Notes under the pieces: generated by a model
The model's input: only the letters and a program-made list of their open reading frames with translations
What the model was told of the DNA's origin: nothing
Database searches by the model: none
Shown here: piece after piece, positions 7,829 through 16,446 of the stretch
Layout of the letters: each line of letters opens with the position of its first letter
Position numbering within the stretch: position 1 is the first letter of the stretch
Program-made: the position numbers and the translations under genes
Source of the DNA: Paractinoplanes ovalisporus
Lineage (GTDB): Bacteria; Actinomycetota; Actinomycetes; Mycobacteriales; Micromonosporaceae
Assembly: GCF_016834655.1 (NCBI RefSeq)
Contig: NZ_JAENHP010000003.1
Coordinates: forward strand, 124,001-188,000
Length of the DNA stretch: 64,000 bases
Direction: 5' to 3'

Positions 7829-9292
7829 ATGGTGCTGCTGGACGAGAACCGCTGGAACGACCTGCTCTTCACCGACGGCGCCTGGCGTGCCGGCAGCGGC
7901 GAGACCGTCGACGTGACCGAGCCCGCCACCGGCGGTGTGCTGGGCCGGATCACCCTGGCCACGCCCGCCGACGTCGAGGCCGCTGCCCGGTCCGCCGCCT
8001 CCGCCCAGAAGGAGTGGGCTGCTCAGCCGCACTTCGCGCGGGCCGCCGTGCTGCGCAAGGCCGCCGCGCTGTGGGCCGAGCACGCCGAGGAGATCTCGTG
8101 GTGGAACGTCCGCGAGGTCGGCGCGATCCCCGGGATGGCCGGGTTCGCCGTGCATACCGCCGAACAGGAATGCTGGGAGGCGGCGTCACTGCCCGGCCGC
8201 CCGTACGGAGAACTGATCCCCTCGGGCGAGCCGCGCCTGTCGATGATCCGCCGCTATCCGGTCGGTGTCGTCGGTGTCATCGCGCCGTTCAACGTGCCCA
8301 TCATCCTGGCCATCCGGTCGGTGGCGCCCGCTTTGGCCCTCGGCAACGCGGTGTTGTTGAAGCCCGATCCCCGTACGGCGGTGACGGGCGGCCTCGTGCT
8401 GGCCCGGATCTTCCAGGAGGCCGGCCTGCCCGACGGGCTGTTCCAGGTGTTGCCCGGCGGCGCTGATGTGGGCGAGGCCCTGGTCACCGACCCGCGGGTG
8501 CCGGTCATCTCGTTCACCGGCTCGACCGGGGCCGGACGCCGCGTGGGGGAGCTCGCCGGGAAGCACCTCAAGCGGGCCCACCTGGAGCTGGGTGGCAACT
8601 CGGCGTTGGTGGTGCTGTCGGATGCCGACGTGGATTCCGCGGTGAACCTGGCCGCGTGGGGGAGCTGGTTCCACCAGGGGCAGATCTGCATGACCACCGG
8701 GCGGCACCTGGTGCACGAGAGCCTGTACGACGACTTCGTGGAGCGGCTGGCCGACAAGGCGGGGAAGTTGCCGGTCGGTGACCCGGCCCGTGATCAGGTC
8801 GCGTTGGGGCCGGTCATCGACGCGGGGCAGCGCGACAAGATCCACGACCTGGTTACGTCCAGCGTCGGTGGTGACGTGCGGCTGGCTGCGGGTGGGTCGT
8901 ACGAAGGGTTGTTCTATCGGCCGACTGTGCTGGCGGGGGCTTCCGCGTCTACGCCGGCGTTCGCGCAGGAGATCTTCGGGCCGGTGGCGCCGGTGGCCCG
9001 TTTCGGGAGTCTGGAGGAGGCGGTGGCCCTGGCTGGGGAGTCGGAGTATGGGCTGTCGCTGGGGATTGTGACCCGGGATGCGATGCGTGGGGTCGAGTTG
9101 GCTGATCTGATTCCGACCGGGATCGTGCACATCAATGACCAGACTGTGAACGACGAGGCGAATGCGCCGTTCGGTGGGGTGGCCGCCTCGGGTACGGGGT
9201 CTCGTTTTGGCGGAGCTGCGGCCAATATTGAGGCGTTTACCGAGACGCGGTGGATCACTGTGCGCAGCCAGCCGGCCGCCTACCCGTTCTAA
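7829..9292 (+). CDS. Aldehyde dehydrogenase, benzaldehyde/vanillin dehydrogenase subgroup
   Basis: The 487-residue enzyme has every catalytic residue expected of NAD(P)-dependent aldehyde dehydrogenases: general base Glu253 in HLELGGNS, nucleophile Cys287 in HQGQICMT, and GSTGAGRRVG of the nucleotide-binding loop near 231-240. The C-terminal HINDQTVNDEANAPFGG block and the ending YPF are shared with the paralogue at 772-2229 and with benzaldehyde-type dehydrogenases. It would oxidise an aldehyde, probably aromatic, to the acid in the cytoplasm. A TTG at 7793 is open in frame but coincides with the -35 box, so the ATG at 7829 is preferred. It is the likely working partner of the Gln253 enzyme. 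Confidence 0.9.
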   Translation: MVLLDENRWNDLLFTDGAWRAGSGETVDVTEPATGGVLGRITLATPADVEAAARSAASAQKEWAAQPHFARAAVLRKAAALWAEHAEEISWWNVREVGAIPGMAGFAVHTAEQECWEAASLPGRPYGELIPSGEPRLSMIRRYPVGVVGVIAPFNVPIILAIRSVAPALALGNAVLLKPDPRTAVTGGLVLARIFQEAGLPDGLFQVLPGGADVGEALVTDPRVPVISFTGSTGAGRRVGELAGKHLKRAHLELGGNSALVVLSDADVDSAVNLAAWGSWFHQGQICMTTGRHLVHESLYDDFVERLADKAGKLPVGDPARDQVALGPVIDAGQRDKIHDLVTSSVGGDVRLAAGGSYEGLFYRPTVLAGASASTPAFAQEIFGPVAPVARFGSLEEAVALAGESEYGLSLGIVTRDAMRGVELADLIPTGIVHINDQTVNDEANAPFGGVAASGTGSRFGGAAANIEAFTETRWITVRSQPAAYPF

Positions 9293-9347
9293 AGGTCAGT
9301 CCGGTTGGCGGGGTCGCTCTGTCGGACCCCGCTGCCAGACTCTTCGC

Positions 9348-12300
9348 ATGTCCGAGTCCACATCGGCCCCAGGCCCTCGCAGCTACCGGTTGGTGCCTTG
9401 GCGAGAGCCGCTGAGCTGGTCCGGGCCGCCGATCGTGTGGGGGACATGGGGGCCGGTCGACGGCCAGCCGGTCCTGGCGATGGGCGACACCGACGGGGGC
9501 CTGCGGTTCTCGGAGTTCTCCGCGCAGGAGGCCCACTTTCCGCTGCTGGACTATGCGATGAGCGAGCTCGACCGGTCCGAGACGCTCTGGGGCATCTGGA
9601 GTTCGGAGCCCGAGCGGACCGGCTTGATCACAGGTGGGCGCGACGGCTGGGTCCGGGAATGGCGGCTGGGCTCGCGGGTGCAGATGGAGGCTTTGGAGAC
9701 GAAGAGTGGCCTGGTGACCTGGGGTGGCTGGGTTGTCGGGGGCGGCGGCCGATTCCTCGCGACCGCCCGGGACGACGGAAGCGTGACGCTCCACCCGTTC
9801 GGTGGCGGGACCCAGACGAACACCTTCACCGAGGTGCACCGGGCTCCCGTCCTCTGGGGCGTGTCGGCCACGGTCGACGATCAGCCCTACCTGGCCACCG
9901 GCGGATTCGACACCGGGGTGCGGCTCTTCGACGTGAAATACCCGGGGAAAGGGTCGCGTGTCCTGCCGGCTCCCCATGCCGGCGCGCTTGGTTGGGGAAG
10001 CTGGGGAACGCTCGACGGGCAGGCTGTCCTCGCAGCCGGCGCGGACGATGGGCAAATCCTGCTGTGGTACCCGTTCGCCGACCGCGAGCCCGAGCGGCTT
10101 CAGGTCGACTCCGGAGCCGTGACCTGGGGTGCCTGGGGATCGGCGGACGGCCGGGTGATCCTCGCCTCCGCAGGCGAGGACGGTGTCGTGAGGTTCTGGG
10201 ACCTGGCCGACCGGTCCGACCTGTGGAAAATGCCCCTACTTCGCACCGTCACACCCGAGCCGTCCAGCCTGGATACCCGGACGCTGCTGGAGACGCGACT
10301 GGTGCGCGCCGCGGGAACGGTCGTCTGGGGCCGGTGGATCGAGATCGGAGGCCGTGGGCTGGTCGTCACCGGAGACAACGCCGGCCGGGTCCGCATCTGG
10401 GATCCCCGGTCCTCGAGCGTGCTCAGCGAGATCGACACCGGCGTGCGGACCAGACGGGCGTGGGGCGCTTTCGCCGTGCACGACGGCGTTGCCGTGCTGG
10501 CCACCGGCGGCACCGACATCGTCCAGTTCTGGGAGCTCGTCGGGGAAGAACCGGTCGGGGCGACGTTGCCTCATTACCGGTCGGACACGCCGACGACGGT
10601 GGACGAGCTGGACCGGACCGGGGAGGCGCGGGCGATCGCGGAGCTGATCACCGCTCGCAGCGCGCGGCCACCGCTCGCCATCGGGCTGTTCGCTGACTGG
10701 GGTGAGGGTAAGAGCCACTTCCTCGGGTTGTTGCAGCAGCAGGTGGAGGCGGTCGCCAAGCCGGGGCAGACGCTCACGCACGGCTATGTGCGGCAGGTGC
10801 GGTTCAACGCGTGGCACTACGCCGAGACCGATCTGTGGGCGAGCCTGGTCACCGAGCTGTTCGCGCAGCTGGCGGCGCCTACGGGAAGCGAGACCGAGCA
10901 GCGGCAGCAGTCGCGTCTGGCGGCCGATCTGATCGCGCAGCGCGGGCTTCCCGAACGGCTGGCCGCGGCCGAGGCGCGCCGGGACGAGCTGCGGGCCGCG
11001 TTGGCCGAACCAGCCGGGTTGTGGGATTCGCTTCCTGAGCATCAGCGCGCCGAGCTGCGGACGTTGACTGGTGACTCGCCTGAGAAGGTCTACGCGCAGG
11101 CGGCTCGCGCTGCCGCGGCGATGGCGGGGACGGGTCGGGTCACGTGGCGGCTCGTCCGGGGAATGCGTCTGGGTACGCTGCTCCGGCTGGTCGCCCTGAT
11201 CGCGCTGTTGATGCTCGCGGTTGTCGGGGTGGTGTGGTGGCTCCCGCCGATCGGCTCGTTGGTCGCGGCCCTCGGCGGCGTTGCCGCCGCCATCGGTGTG
11301 ATCAGGGAGGTCCGGGGCTTCGCGGCTGAGACCCGTCGGCGGGGGAGCGCTGCTTGGAAGTCGGCGCTGCGGTACGGCGAGCAGCAACGTCAGCGGTTGA
11401 CCGCGGCCGCCGAAGCCGCCGACGCCGAGGTGCAGACGCTGCGGGAGCAGATGCGCGACTTCACGGCCGCCGGTCAGCTCGCGGGGCTGGTGGCCCGGCG
11501 GGACGCGAGCGACGACTACCGGTCCCGGCTCGACATCATGAGCCGCATCCGGCAGGACTTCGCCCACATGGCCGAGCTGTTGGCGAGCGCCGGCAGCGAC
11601 GTCGACGCGGCCGGTGACTCCTTGCCCCGCATCGACCGGATCGCCGTCTACATCGACGACCTCGACCGCTGCCCACCGGCACGGGTGGTCGAGATGCTGG
11701 AGGCCGTGCATCTGCTGCTCGCGGCCGATGTGTTCGTCGTGGTGGTCGCGGTCGATCCGCGCTGGCTGCTCAGCGCGATCTCGGCGCACTACAGCGACGT
11801 CCTCGGCGACCGGCCCGCCCTCGGCGACGACTCCGCCGAGGACGGGCCGCCGCACGCGCTGGATCTCGACGACGAGTCGCTGTGGCGGTCTACGCCGGCG
11901 CAATACCTCGAGAAGATCTTCCAGGTGGTGCTGACGTTGCCGCCGCTTGACGAGAGTGGGTACCGCCGGATGTTGCGCGGACTGGTCGGGACGCGCGCCG
12001 ATCAGCCAACCGAGATACCGGCGCCGACCGAGGCGACGGCTGCGGCTGCTGTTCTGGATCCCCTTATGGTGCCGCTCGTCGGCACTACTGGCGCGAGCCC
12101 GGACGATGTTGCGAATCGGGCCGACGACGTCCTCCGGCTGCCGGAACCCCGCACGGTGGAAAGGGTTGATCCGTTTGCCCTGGACCAGGACGAGATCCGG
12201 CTGCTCGACCTGGTCGGGCCGCCGCACATGATCAGCACGCCACGGCAGGTCAAGCGACTGGCGAACAGCTATGGGCTGCTCACCACGCTGCGCCGGGACG

Positions 12301-12863
12301 AGCGGGCGCGCGACCTGGCGGACCAGTCGAGCAGTGGGCCGGCGGGCCAAGCGAACGGACGGCCGCCGGGGCGCTCGACGGAACGGACGGCTGGTGGGCC
12401 GCCCGCTCACCCGGTACGCCAGGCGGCTAGCGCGGCGCCTGCTCACCCGGTGGACCGGGCTGACGGCGGGCCGCCTGTGTATCCGTACCGGTGCGGTCTG
12501 GTTCTGCTCTCGGCTCTGGTGGCCTATCCCGCGCTCGGTCCGGGGCTCTTCGCGCACCTGCACCGCGCGGCCGAGCGCGCCCCGCGCGGCTCGTGGGCCG
12601 ACTTTCTGCCCGGGCTGGTGCCGCAGCGGGACGCCGCGGGCTGGCACAACCGGGACGGCTTGCGGCTCCTGCCGGTCGAGGCGGCGCAGTGGAATTCGCT
12701 CGCCGCCGCGCTCGGCCAGGTCACTCGCGCCGCCAAGGACAGCGGACTCGATCTGCCGGAGCCGTTGGCGGCCTGGGCCGAGTGGATCGTGCCGGTCGGG
12801 CGGCTGTCGTTCCCGACCGGGCGCGTTGTCTCCGGGCTGGGGCGGCAGCGCCTACCGGAGTAG
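9348..12863 (+). CDS. WD40-like beta-propeller fused to a KAP-type P-loop NTPase
   Basis: An 1171-residue protein in two parts. Residues about 28-430 carry eight WD-like repeats with the recurrent pattern W-G-x-W ... D-G ... L-A-x-G-x-x-D-G-x-V-R-x-W, probably a propeller. The second part is a KAP-family NTPase: Walker A ADWGEGKS with Lys455, Walker B IAVYIDDLDRC with Asp770/Asp771, and the distal block STPRQVKRLANSY. Two hydrophobic segments at about 611-650 sit between the Walker motifs, as in other KAP proteins, so it is probably membrane-attached. A Pro/Gly/Ser-rich insert covers about 990-1040. KAP NTPases include plasmid phage-exclusion proteins such as PifA, and propellers serve as sensors or scaffolds, so a defence or signalling role is possible but not shown. 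It lies 55 bases after the dehydrogenase with no obvious link to it. Confidence 0.85.
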   Translation: MSESTSAPGPRSYRLVPWREPLSWSGPPIVWGTWGPVDGQPVLAMGDTDGGLRFSEFSAQEAHFPLLDYAMSELDRSETLWGIWSSEPERTGLITGGRDGWVREWRLGSRVQMEALETKSGLVTWGGWVVGGGGRFLATARDDGSVTLHPFGGGTQTNTFTEVHRAPVLWGVSATVDDQPYLATGGFDTGVRLFDVKYPGKGSRVLPAPHAGALGWGSWGTLDGQAVLAAGADDGQILLWYPFADREPERLQVDSGAVTWGAWGSADGRVILASAGEDGVVRFWDLADRSDLWKMPLLRTVTPEPSSLDTRTLLETRLVRAAGTVVWGRWIEIGGRGLVVTGDNAGRVRIWDPRSSSVLSEIDTGVRTRRAWGAFAVHDGVAVLATGGTDIVQFWELVGEEPVGATLPHYRSDTPTTVDELDRTGEARAIAELITARSARPPLAIGLFADWGEGKSHFLGLLQQQVEAVAKPGQTLTHGYVRQVRFNAWHYAETDLWASLVTELFAQLAAPTGSETEQRQQSRLAADLIAQRGLPERLAAAEARRDELRAALAEPAGLWDSLPEHQRAELRTLTGDSPEKVYAQAARAAAAMAGTGRVTWRLVRGMRLGTLLRLVALIALLMLAVVGVVWWLPPIGSLVAALGGVAAAIGVIREVRGFAAETRRRGSAAWKSALRYGEQQRQRLTAAAEAADAEVQTLREQMRDFTAAGQLAGLVARRDASDDYRSRLDIMSRIRQDFAHMAELLASAGSDVDAAGDSLPRIDRIAVYIDDLDRCPPARVVEMLEAVHLLLAADVFVVVVAVDPRWLLSAISAHYSDVLGDRPALGDDSAEDGPPHALDLDDESLWRSTPAQYLEKIFQVVLTLPPLDESGYRRMLRGLVGTRADQPTEIPAPTEATAAAAVLDPLMVPLVGTTGASPDDVANRADDVLRLPEPRTVERVDPFALDQDEIRLLDLVGPPHMISTPRQVKRLANSYGLLTTLRRDERARDLADQSSSGPAGQANGRPPGRSTERTAGGPPAHPVRQAASAAPAHPVDRADGGPPVYPYRCGLVLLSALVAYPALGPGLFAHLHRAAERAPRGSWADFLPGLVPQRDAAGWHNRDGLRLLPVEAAQWNSLAAALGQVTRAAKDSGLDLPEPLAAWAEWIVPVGRLSFPTGRVVSGLGRQRLPE

Positions 12864-12920
12864 CGCCGACGAGAGAAGCGGCTACCGGAGTAGTGCCGCC
12901 CGGAGAAAGCGTGTATCAGA

Positions 12921-12980
12921 GCAGCGCCACCTGGAGCAGTGCCGCCTGGAGCAGTGCCGCCTGGAGCAGCGCCGACCGGA
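12921..12980. repeat. Four tandem copies of a 15-bp repeat between convergent genes
   Basis: The unit is GCAGTGCCGCCTGGA. Copies two and three are identical and the outer ones have two or three changes. A more degenerate copy lies at about 12888-12902. The array fills most of the 124-bp space between the NTPase stop and the sulfotransferase stop. Confidence 0.85.
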
Positions 12981-12987
12981 GGGGCGG

Positions 12988-14103
12988 CTACCAGAGTTGT
13001 AGGCCCTGTGGGGGCTTCACCTTCTTGAGGCCGCGCTTGACCTTGCGGGCGGCTCGGCGGCGTAGGCGCTCCAGTGGGCTCTGGCGGGGCTGGGGGAGCA
13101 GGAGGTTGAGCTGTTCGGCGTGGCCGATCATGCCGATGATGGTCTCGATGGCGGCGTCCAGCACCTGGTCGCGGTGGAGCTGGTCGGGGGTGGGGACCGG
13201 CTTGACGTCGACCGGGCGCAGTTCGGCCAGGTCGCCGACGATGTCGCACGGGTACTCGTCCAGCTCCTTGATCTGCTGTTCGGCCAGGTCGAGGACCCAT
13301 TCGGCGCGTTCGGGACCGACGCCGAAGCGGACCTCGTTGGTGCGCTGTTTCAGCACCGCGTCGACCAGGTGGCGCTGGACCACGCGCTGGTAGGGGGCGC
13401 GATGCGGGTAGCGGTCGCCCAGGGCCCGGTTCACCCGGCGCAGCACCTCGACCTCGGCCGCGCCCAGGGAAGTGTTGGCGCCGGCGGAGACGGCCAGGTC
13501 GCACAGGCCGGGCGGGATGCCGATGACACCGGCGAAACGGCGCCACAGCGTGTCCTGCGGGGAGCCGGGGCCGGGGACCGTGATCAGGTGGCGTTGCTCG
13601 GCGGGGACCAGGTCGCCCCAGCGGCGCAACATGCGGTTCGCCGTGTGGTGCTCCCAGAAGTCGTCGAACTTGCCCCGCTCGACGGCGCCGATGAAGTCTT
13701 CGAAGCTCCACACGCCCCGCGCCCGGATGCTCTGCTGCCACATCGACGGGAACGTCCGCCACAGGTCACGCGCGGCCACGATGATGTGCACCTCGGCCGG
13801 CTGCAGGCTGCGGACCGCACGCGCGGCCTGGGCCGGTGTCGCGGCGCCCAGGCCCTCGTTCGTGATCACCACGTCGCCCGGCCAGGCGGCTGTCTTCGCG
13901 GCCAGCCGGTCCCACGACCAGGTCGGGGTCGCGTGCCAGGTCAGCCCGCGCAGGTCGGCCATCGCCTCGTCGTGCGCCGAGAACTTTCCCGGCAGCAGAA
14001 TGCCCGCGTTGCTCAGGGCCTCCACGTTGTTCCAGAGCACGTTCTGTACGTACGTGCTGCCCGTCTTCGGCGCGCCGATATGAAGAAAGACGCGTCTCGC
14101 CAT
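12988..14103 (-). CDS. Sulfotransferase-like protein (PAPS-binding fold)
   Basis: This 371-residue protein begins VFLHIGAPKTGSTYVQNVL, matching the 5-prime-phosphosulfate loop of PAPS-dependent sulfotransferases. Around residue 110 it has VAARDLWRTFPSMWQQSI, which resembles the 3-prime-phosphate site with its Arg and Ser. It would transfer sulfate to a hydroxyl or amine of a small molecule or glycan; nothing in the context names the acceptor. The C-terminus is rich in Arg and Lys (about 335-365). No transmembrane segment or signal is seen. A ribosome site GGGAGGC stands just before the ATG at 14103. It converges with the WD40-KAP gene and appears to be a single-gene unit. Confidence 0.75.
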   Translation of the reverse strand: MARRVFLHIGAPKTGSTYVQNVLWNNVEALSNAGILLPGKFSAHDEAMADLRGLTWHATPTWSWDRLAAKTAAWPGDVVITNEGLGAATPAQAARAVRSLQPAEVHIIVAARDLWRTFPSMWQQSIRARGVWSFEDFIGAVERGKFDDFWEHHTANRMLRRWGDLVPAEQRHLITVPGPGSPQDTLWRRFAGVIGIPPGLCDLAVSAGANTSLGAAEVEVLRRVNRALGDRYPHRAPYQRVVQRHLVDAVLKQRTNEVRFGVGPERAEWVLDLAEQQIKELDEYPCDIVGDLAELRPVDVKPVPTPDQLHRDQVLDAAIETIIGMIGHAEQLNLLLPQPRQSPLERLRRRAARKVKRGLKKVKPPQGLQLW

Positions 14104-14370
14104 GCCGCCTCCCGGTGCATCCGCCGCGCACGGGCCGGCGCGGTCGGTTTCGAGGGCTCAACGTGCCAAAACACCTTAGGTATCGCCTGTGAATGCATTG
14201 TGCACGAGGTGTGATCTTGCCCGTGGCGAAACCGTCCATATTGCCGTTACCGCAGTTCAAGACGGCATTACGCGGGATTCCGGCCTTCGTGGGAAAACTG
14301 TCGGCGTTCACTCTTCCGAGACCGTGTAAGCGTCGTGTAATGCGAGAGTAATTCCTAGATAAATGGTCGG
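14104..14370. promoter_or_regulatory. Intergenic region between sulfotransferase and endonuclease V genes
   Basis: About 270 bases with visibly lower GC than the flanking genes (for example around 14155-14230 and 14330-14370). I see no gene in it. It must hold the sulfotransferase promoter, because both flanking genes read leftwards. No clear palindrome was found. Confidence 0.4.
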
Positions 14371-15036
14371 CTATTGAGCGTCGGAACGCCATTCACGAAG
14401 GGCTCGCCGCGACTCGATGTCGGCCTGGCGGGTCGGTTCCGGAATGCGATAGCGGCCACTGAGCCGGACGGTGAGGGCGGCGCAGTCGGCGAGCCCGATG
14501 CGATGCCCGGCCGAGACGAAGACCGGCTTCACTCCCGACTGCGTGCGCACCACCCGGCCGATCACCTCGCCGTCGTCGATCAGGTCCGAGGACTCGCCGC
14601 GCCCGGGGCCGGGTTCGGCGAAGGAGCCGATGAACGCGGTCTTGGCCACGCCGAACGACGGGATGCCGAGCTGCACCCCGAGATGGCTGGCCAGACCGAA
14701 GCGCCGCGGGTGGGCCAGGCCGTAGCCGTCACACATCACCAGCGCCGGGGGCGACGAGAGCCGTCCGATGACGGCCTCCAGCAGCGGCACCTCACGAAAG
14801 GCGAGCAGACCCGGTACGTACGGGAAATCGGCCTTTCCCCGATGGATCGCGACCTCCCGGACGACGAGAGAGGCGACGTCGACAACCACGGCCGCCGCGA
14901 CGGCCCGTTCCGAGCCCTCCTCGTACGTGACGTCGAGCCCCACGACCTCGGGTGGAGTCGGAACCGGGCCGGACGGGATCTCCAGCCGCTCGCGGAGTTC
15001 GTCCTGCCGGCGGAGGGCGTCGTCGGGTGAGAGCAC
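14371..15036 (-). CDS. nfi: Endonuclease V (deoxyinosine 3-prime endonuclease)
   Basis: The 221-residue protein matches endonuclease V through three acidic metal ligands: Asp35 in VGLDVTYEEG, Glu82 in LLAFREVP and Asp103 in MCDGYGLAHPRRFG. It also has the inosine-pocket block FPYVPGLLAF and the late GVKPVFVSAGHRI motif. It nicks DNA one base 3-prime of hypoxanthine arising from adenine deamination. The GTG start is preceded at six bases by TACCGT (15048-15043), so the transcript is probably leaderless. It stands divergent from the haloperoxidase gene. Confidence 0.95.
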   Translation of the reverse strand: MLSPDDALRRQDELRERLEIPSGPVPTPPEVVGLDVTYEEGSERAVAAAVVVDVASLVVREVAIHRGKADFPYVPGLLAFREVPLLEAVIGRLSSPPALVMCDGYGLAHPRRFGLASHLGVQLGIPSFGVAKTAFIGSFAEPGPGRGESSDLIDDGEVIGRVVRTQSGVKPVFVSAGHRIGLADCAALTVRLSGRYRIPEPTRQADIESRRALREWRSDAQ

Positions 15037-15138
15037 GCGCCAACGGTAGTGGATCGATCCGACCTTTCAGCGCGCTCTTGTGTCCATGGTGGAGGCTCGG
15101 CCAGGCTCGGAGGCGAAATCGTCCACGGGGGGATCGAC

Positions 15139-16386
15139 ATGGCTCGACTCTTTTCTGCCCTTGTCCTTGTGGTTTCACTTCTCGCGGCTCCCACCCCGGC
15201 CCAGGCCCACGCGGCGACCGGCGCACCCAACCCGGTCGTGCTCTGGAACAGCAACGCCCAGCAGGCCATCTACGAGGTGGCCCGGCAGGCGCCGTACGTG
15301 GCGCCGCGCAGTTTCGCCATGGTCCACGGCGCGATCTACGACGCCGTCAACGCCATCTCCGGCACGCCGTACGAGCCTTATCTGACCGCGCCGCCCGCGC
15401 GTCGCGGCGACTCGCTCGATGCGGCAGTGGCCGCCGCGGCGTACCGGGTGCTGATCTCGCTCTTCCCGGCCCAGGCCGCCTCCCTCGACGAGATGTACGC
15501 CGACGCGCTCGCGAAGGTGCCCGCCGGCGGCGCCAAGAACCGGGGCATCACGGTCGGTGAGCGTGCGGCCGCCGCGATGATCGCCGCCCGCGTGGGCGAC
15601 GGCGCTTTCGGCGACGCCACCTGGAACGCCTCGACCGCCCCCGGCCAGTGGCGGCCCACCCCGCCGACGCTCGGCTCGGACGGCGCCTGGGTCGGTGACC
15701 TGCGCCCGTTCGTCATCCCGCGCGGCGACATGTTCCGTACGGCCGGACCGCCCGCCCTCACCGGCGCCGCCTGGGCCCGGGACTTCAACGAGGTCAAGGC
15801 GATCGGCGCGGTCAACAGCACGGTCCGCACGCCCGATCAGACCGAGGCCGCCATCTGGTGGCACGACCGGCGGCTCACTGAGTGGGAGATCAAGCGCCAG
15901 GTCGCGGAGCGGCAGCACCTCGGCACGCTGCCGGCCGCGCGGTTCTTCGCCATCGCCGAGATCGCCAACGCCGACTCGCTGATCGCGTGCTTCAACGAGA
16001 AGAAGTTCTGGAACTTCTGGCGCCCCGTGACCGCGGTGCAGTCGGCCGCCGACGACGGCAACCCGCGCACCGCACCCGACCCGGCCTGGATGCCGCTGCT
16101 CGTCACGCCGCCGTTCCCCGACTACACATCCGGCCACACCTGCTCGACGTCAACCATCATGTACGCGATGAGGTCGTTCTTCGGCCGCGACTCCATCCCG
16201 TTCAGCGCGTACAGCGCCGACTCCGGCACCACGCGCCACTTCCCAAGCTTCTCGGCCGCCCTCGACGAGGTCGTGGAGGCCCGCATCTGGGGCGGCGTCC
16301 ACTACCGCGAGGCCGACGTGCAGGGCGTCCGGATCGGCAACGGCGTCGCCAAATACGTCCTGTCCCACGAGTTCCGCCGCCGCTGA
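15139..16386 (+). CDS. Secreted vanadium-dependent haloperoxidase-like (PAP2 superfamily) protein
   Basis: A 415-residue protein with a Sec signal peptide (about 1-24, cleavage near AQAHA). The vanadate site is complete: Lys288 and Arg295 in KKFWNFWRP with the classic seven-residue spacing, Ser331-Gly332-His333 in DYTSGHT, and Arg382 and His388 in EARIWGGVHYR with the classic six-residue spacing. These are the residues that hold vanadate, or phosphate in acid phosphatases. His333 matches the acid-base His of chloroperoxidases. Secreted actinobacterial members are mostly uncharacterised; halide oxidation or phosphatase activity is possible. A GGGGGG-rich ribosome site precedes the ATG at 15139; an upstream in-frame start at 15049 lacks one. 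Confidence 0.88.
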   Translation: MARLFSALVLVVSLLAAPTPAQAHAATGAPNPVVLWNSNAQQAIYEVARQAPYVAPRSFAMVHGAIYDAVNAISGTPYEPYLTAPPARRGDSLDAAVAAAAYRVLISLFPAQAASLDEMYADALAKVPAGGAKNRGITVGERAAAAMIAARVGDGAFGDATWNASTAPGQWRPTPPTLGSDGAWVGDLRPFVIPRGDMFRTAGPPALTGAAWARDFNEVKAIGAVNSTVRTPDQTEAAIWWHDRRLTEWEIKRQVAERQHLGTLPAARFFAIAEIANADSLIACFNEKKFWNFWRPVTAVQSAADDGNPRTAPDPAWMPLLVTPPFPDYTSGHTCSTSTIMYAMRSFFGRDSIPFSAYSADSGTTRHFPSFSAALDEVVEARIWGGVHYREADVQGVRIGNGVAKYVLSHEFRRR

Positions 16387-16446
16387 CGCCTCCGAGGTGG
16401 TCGGCCCGGGCGCGATGCGTGCTCGGGCCGGCCCGCGGATCTACGG

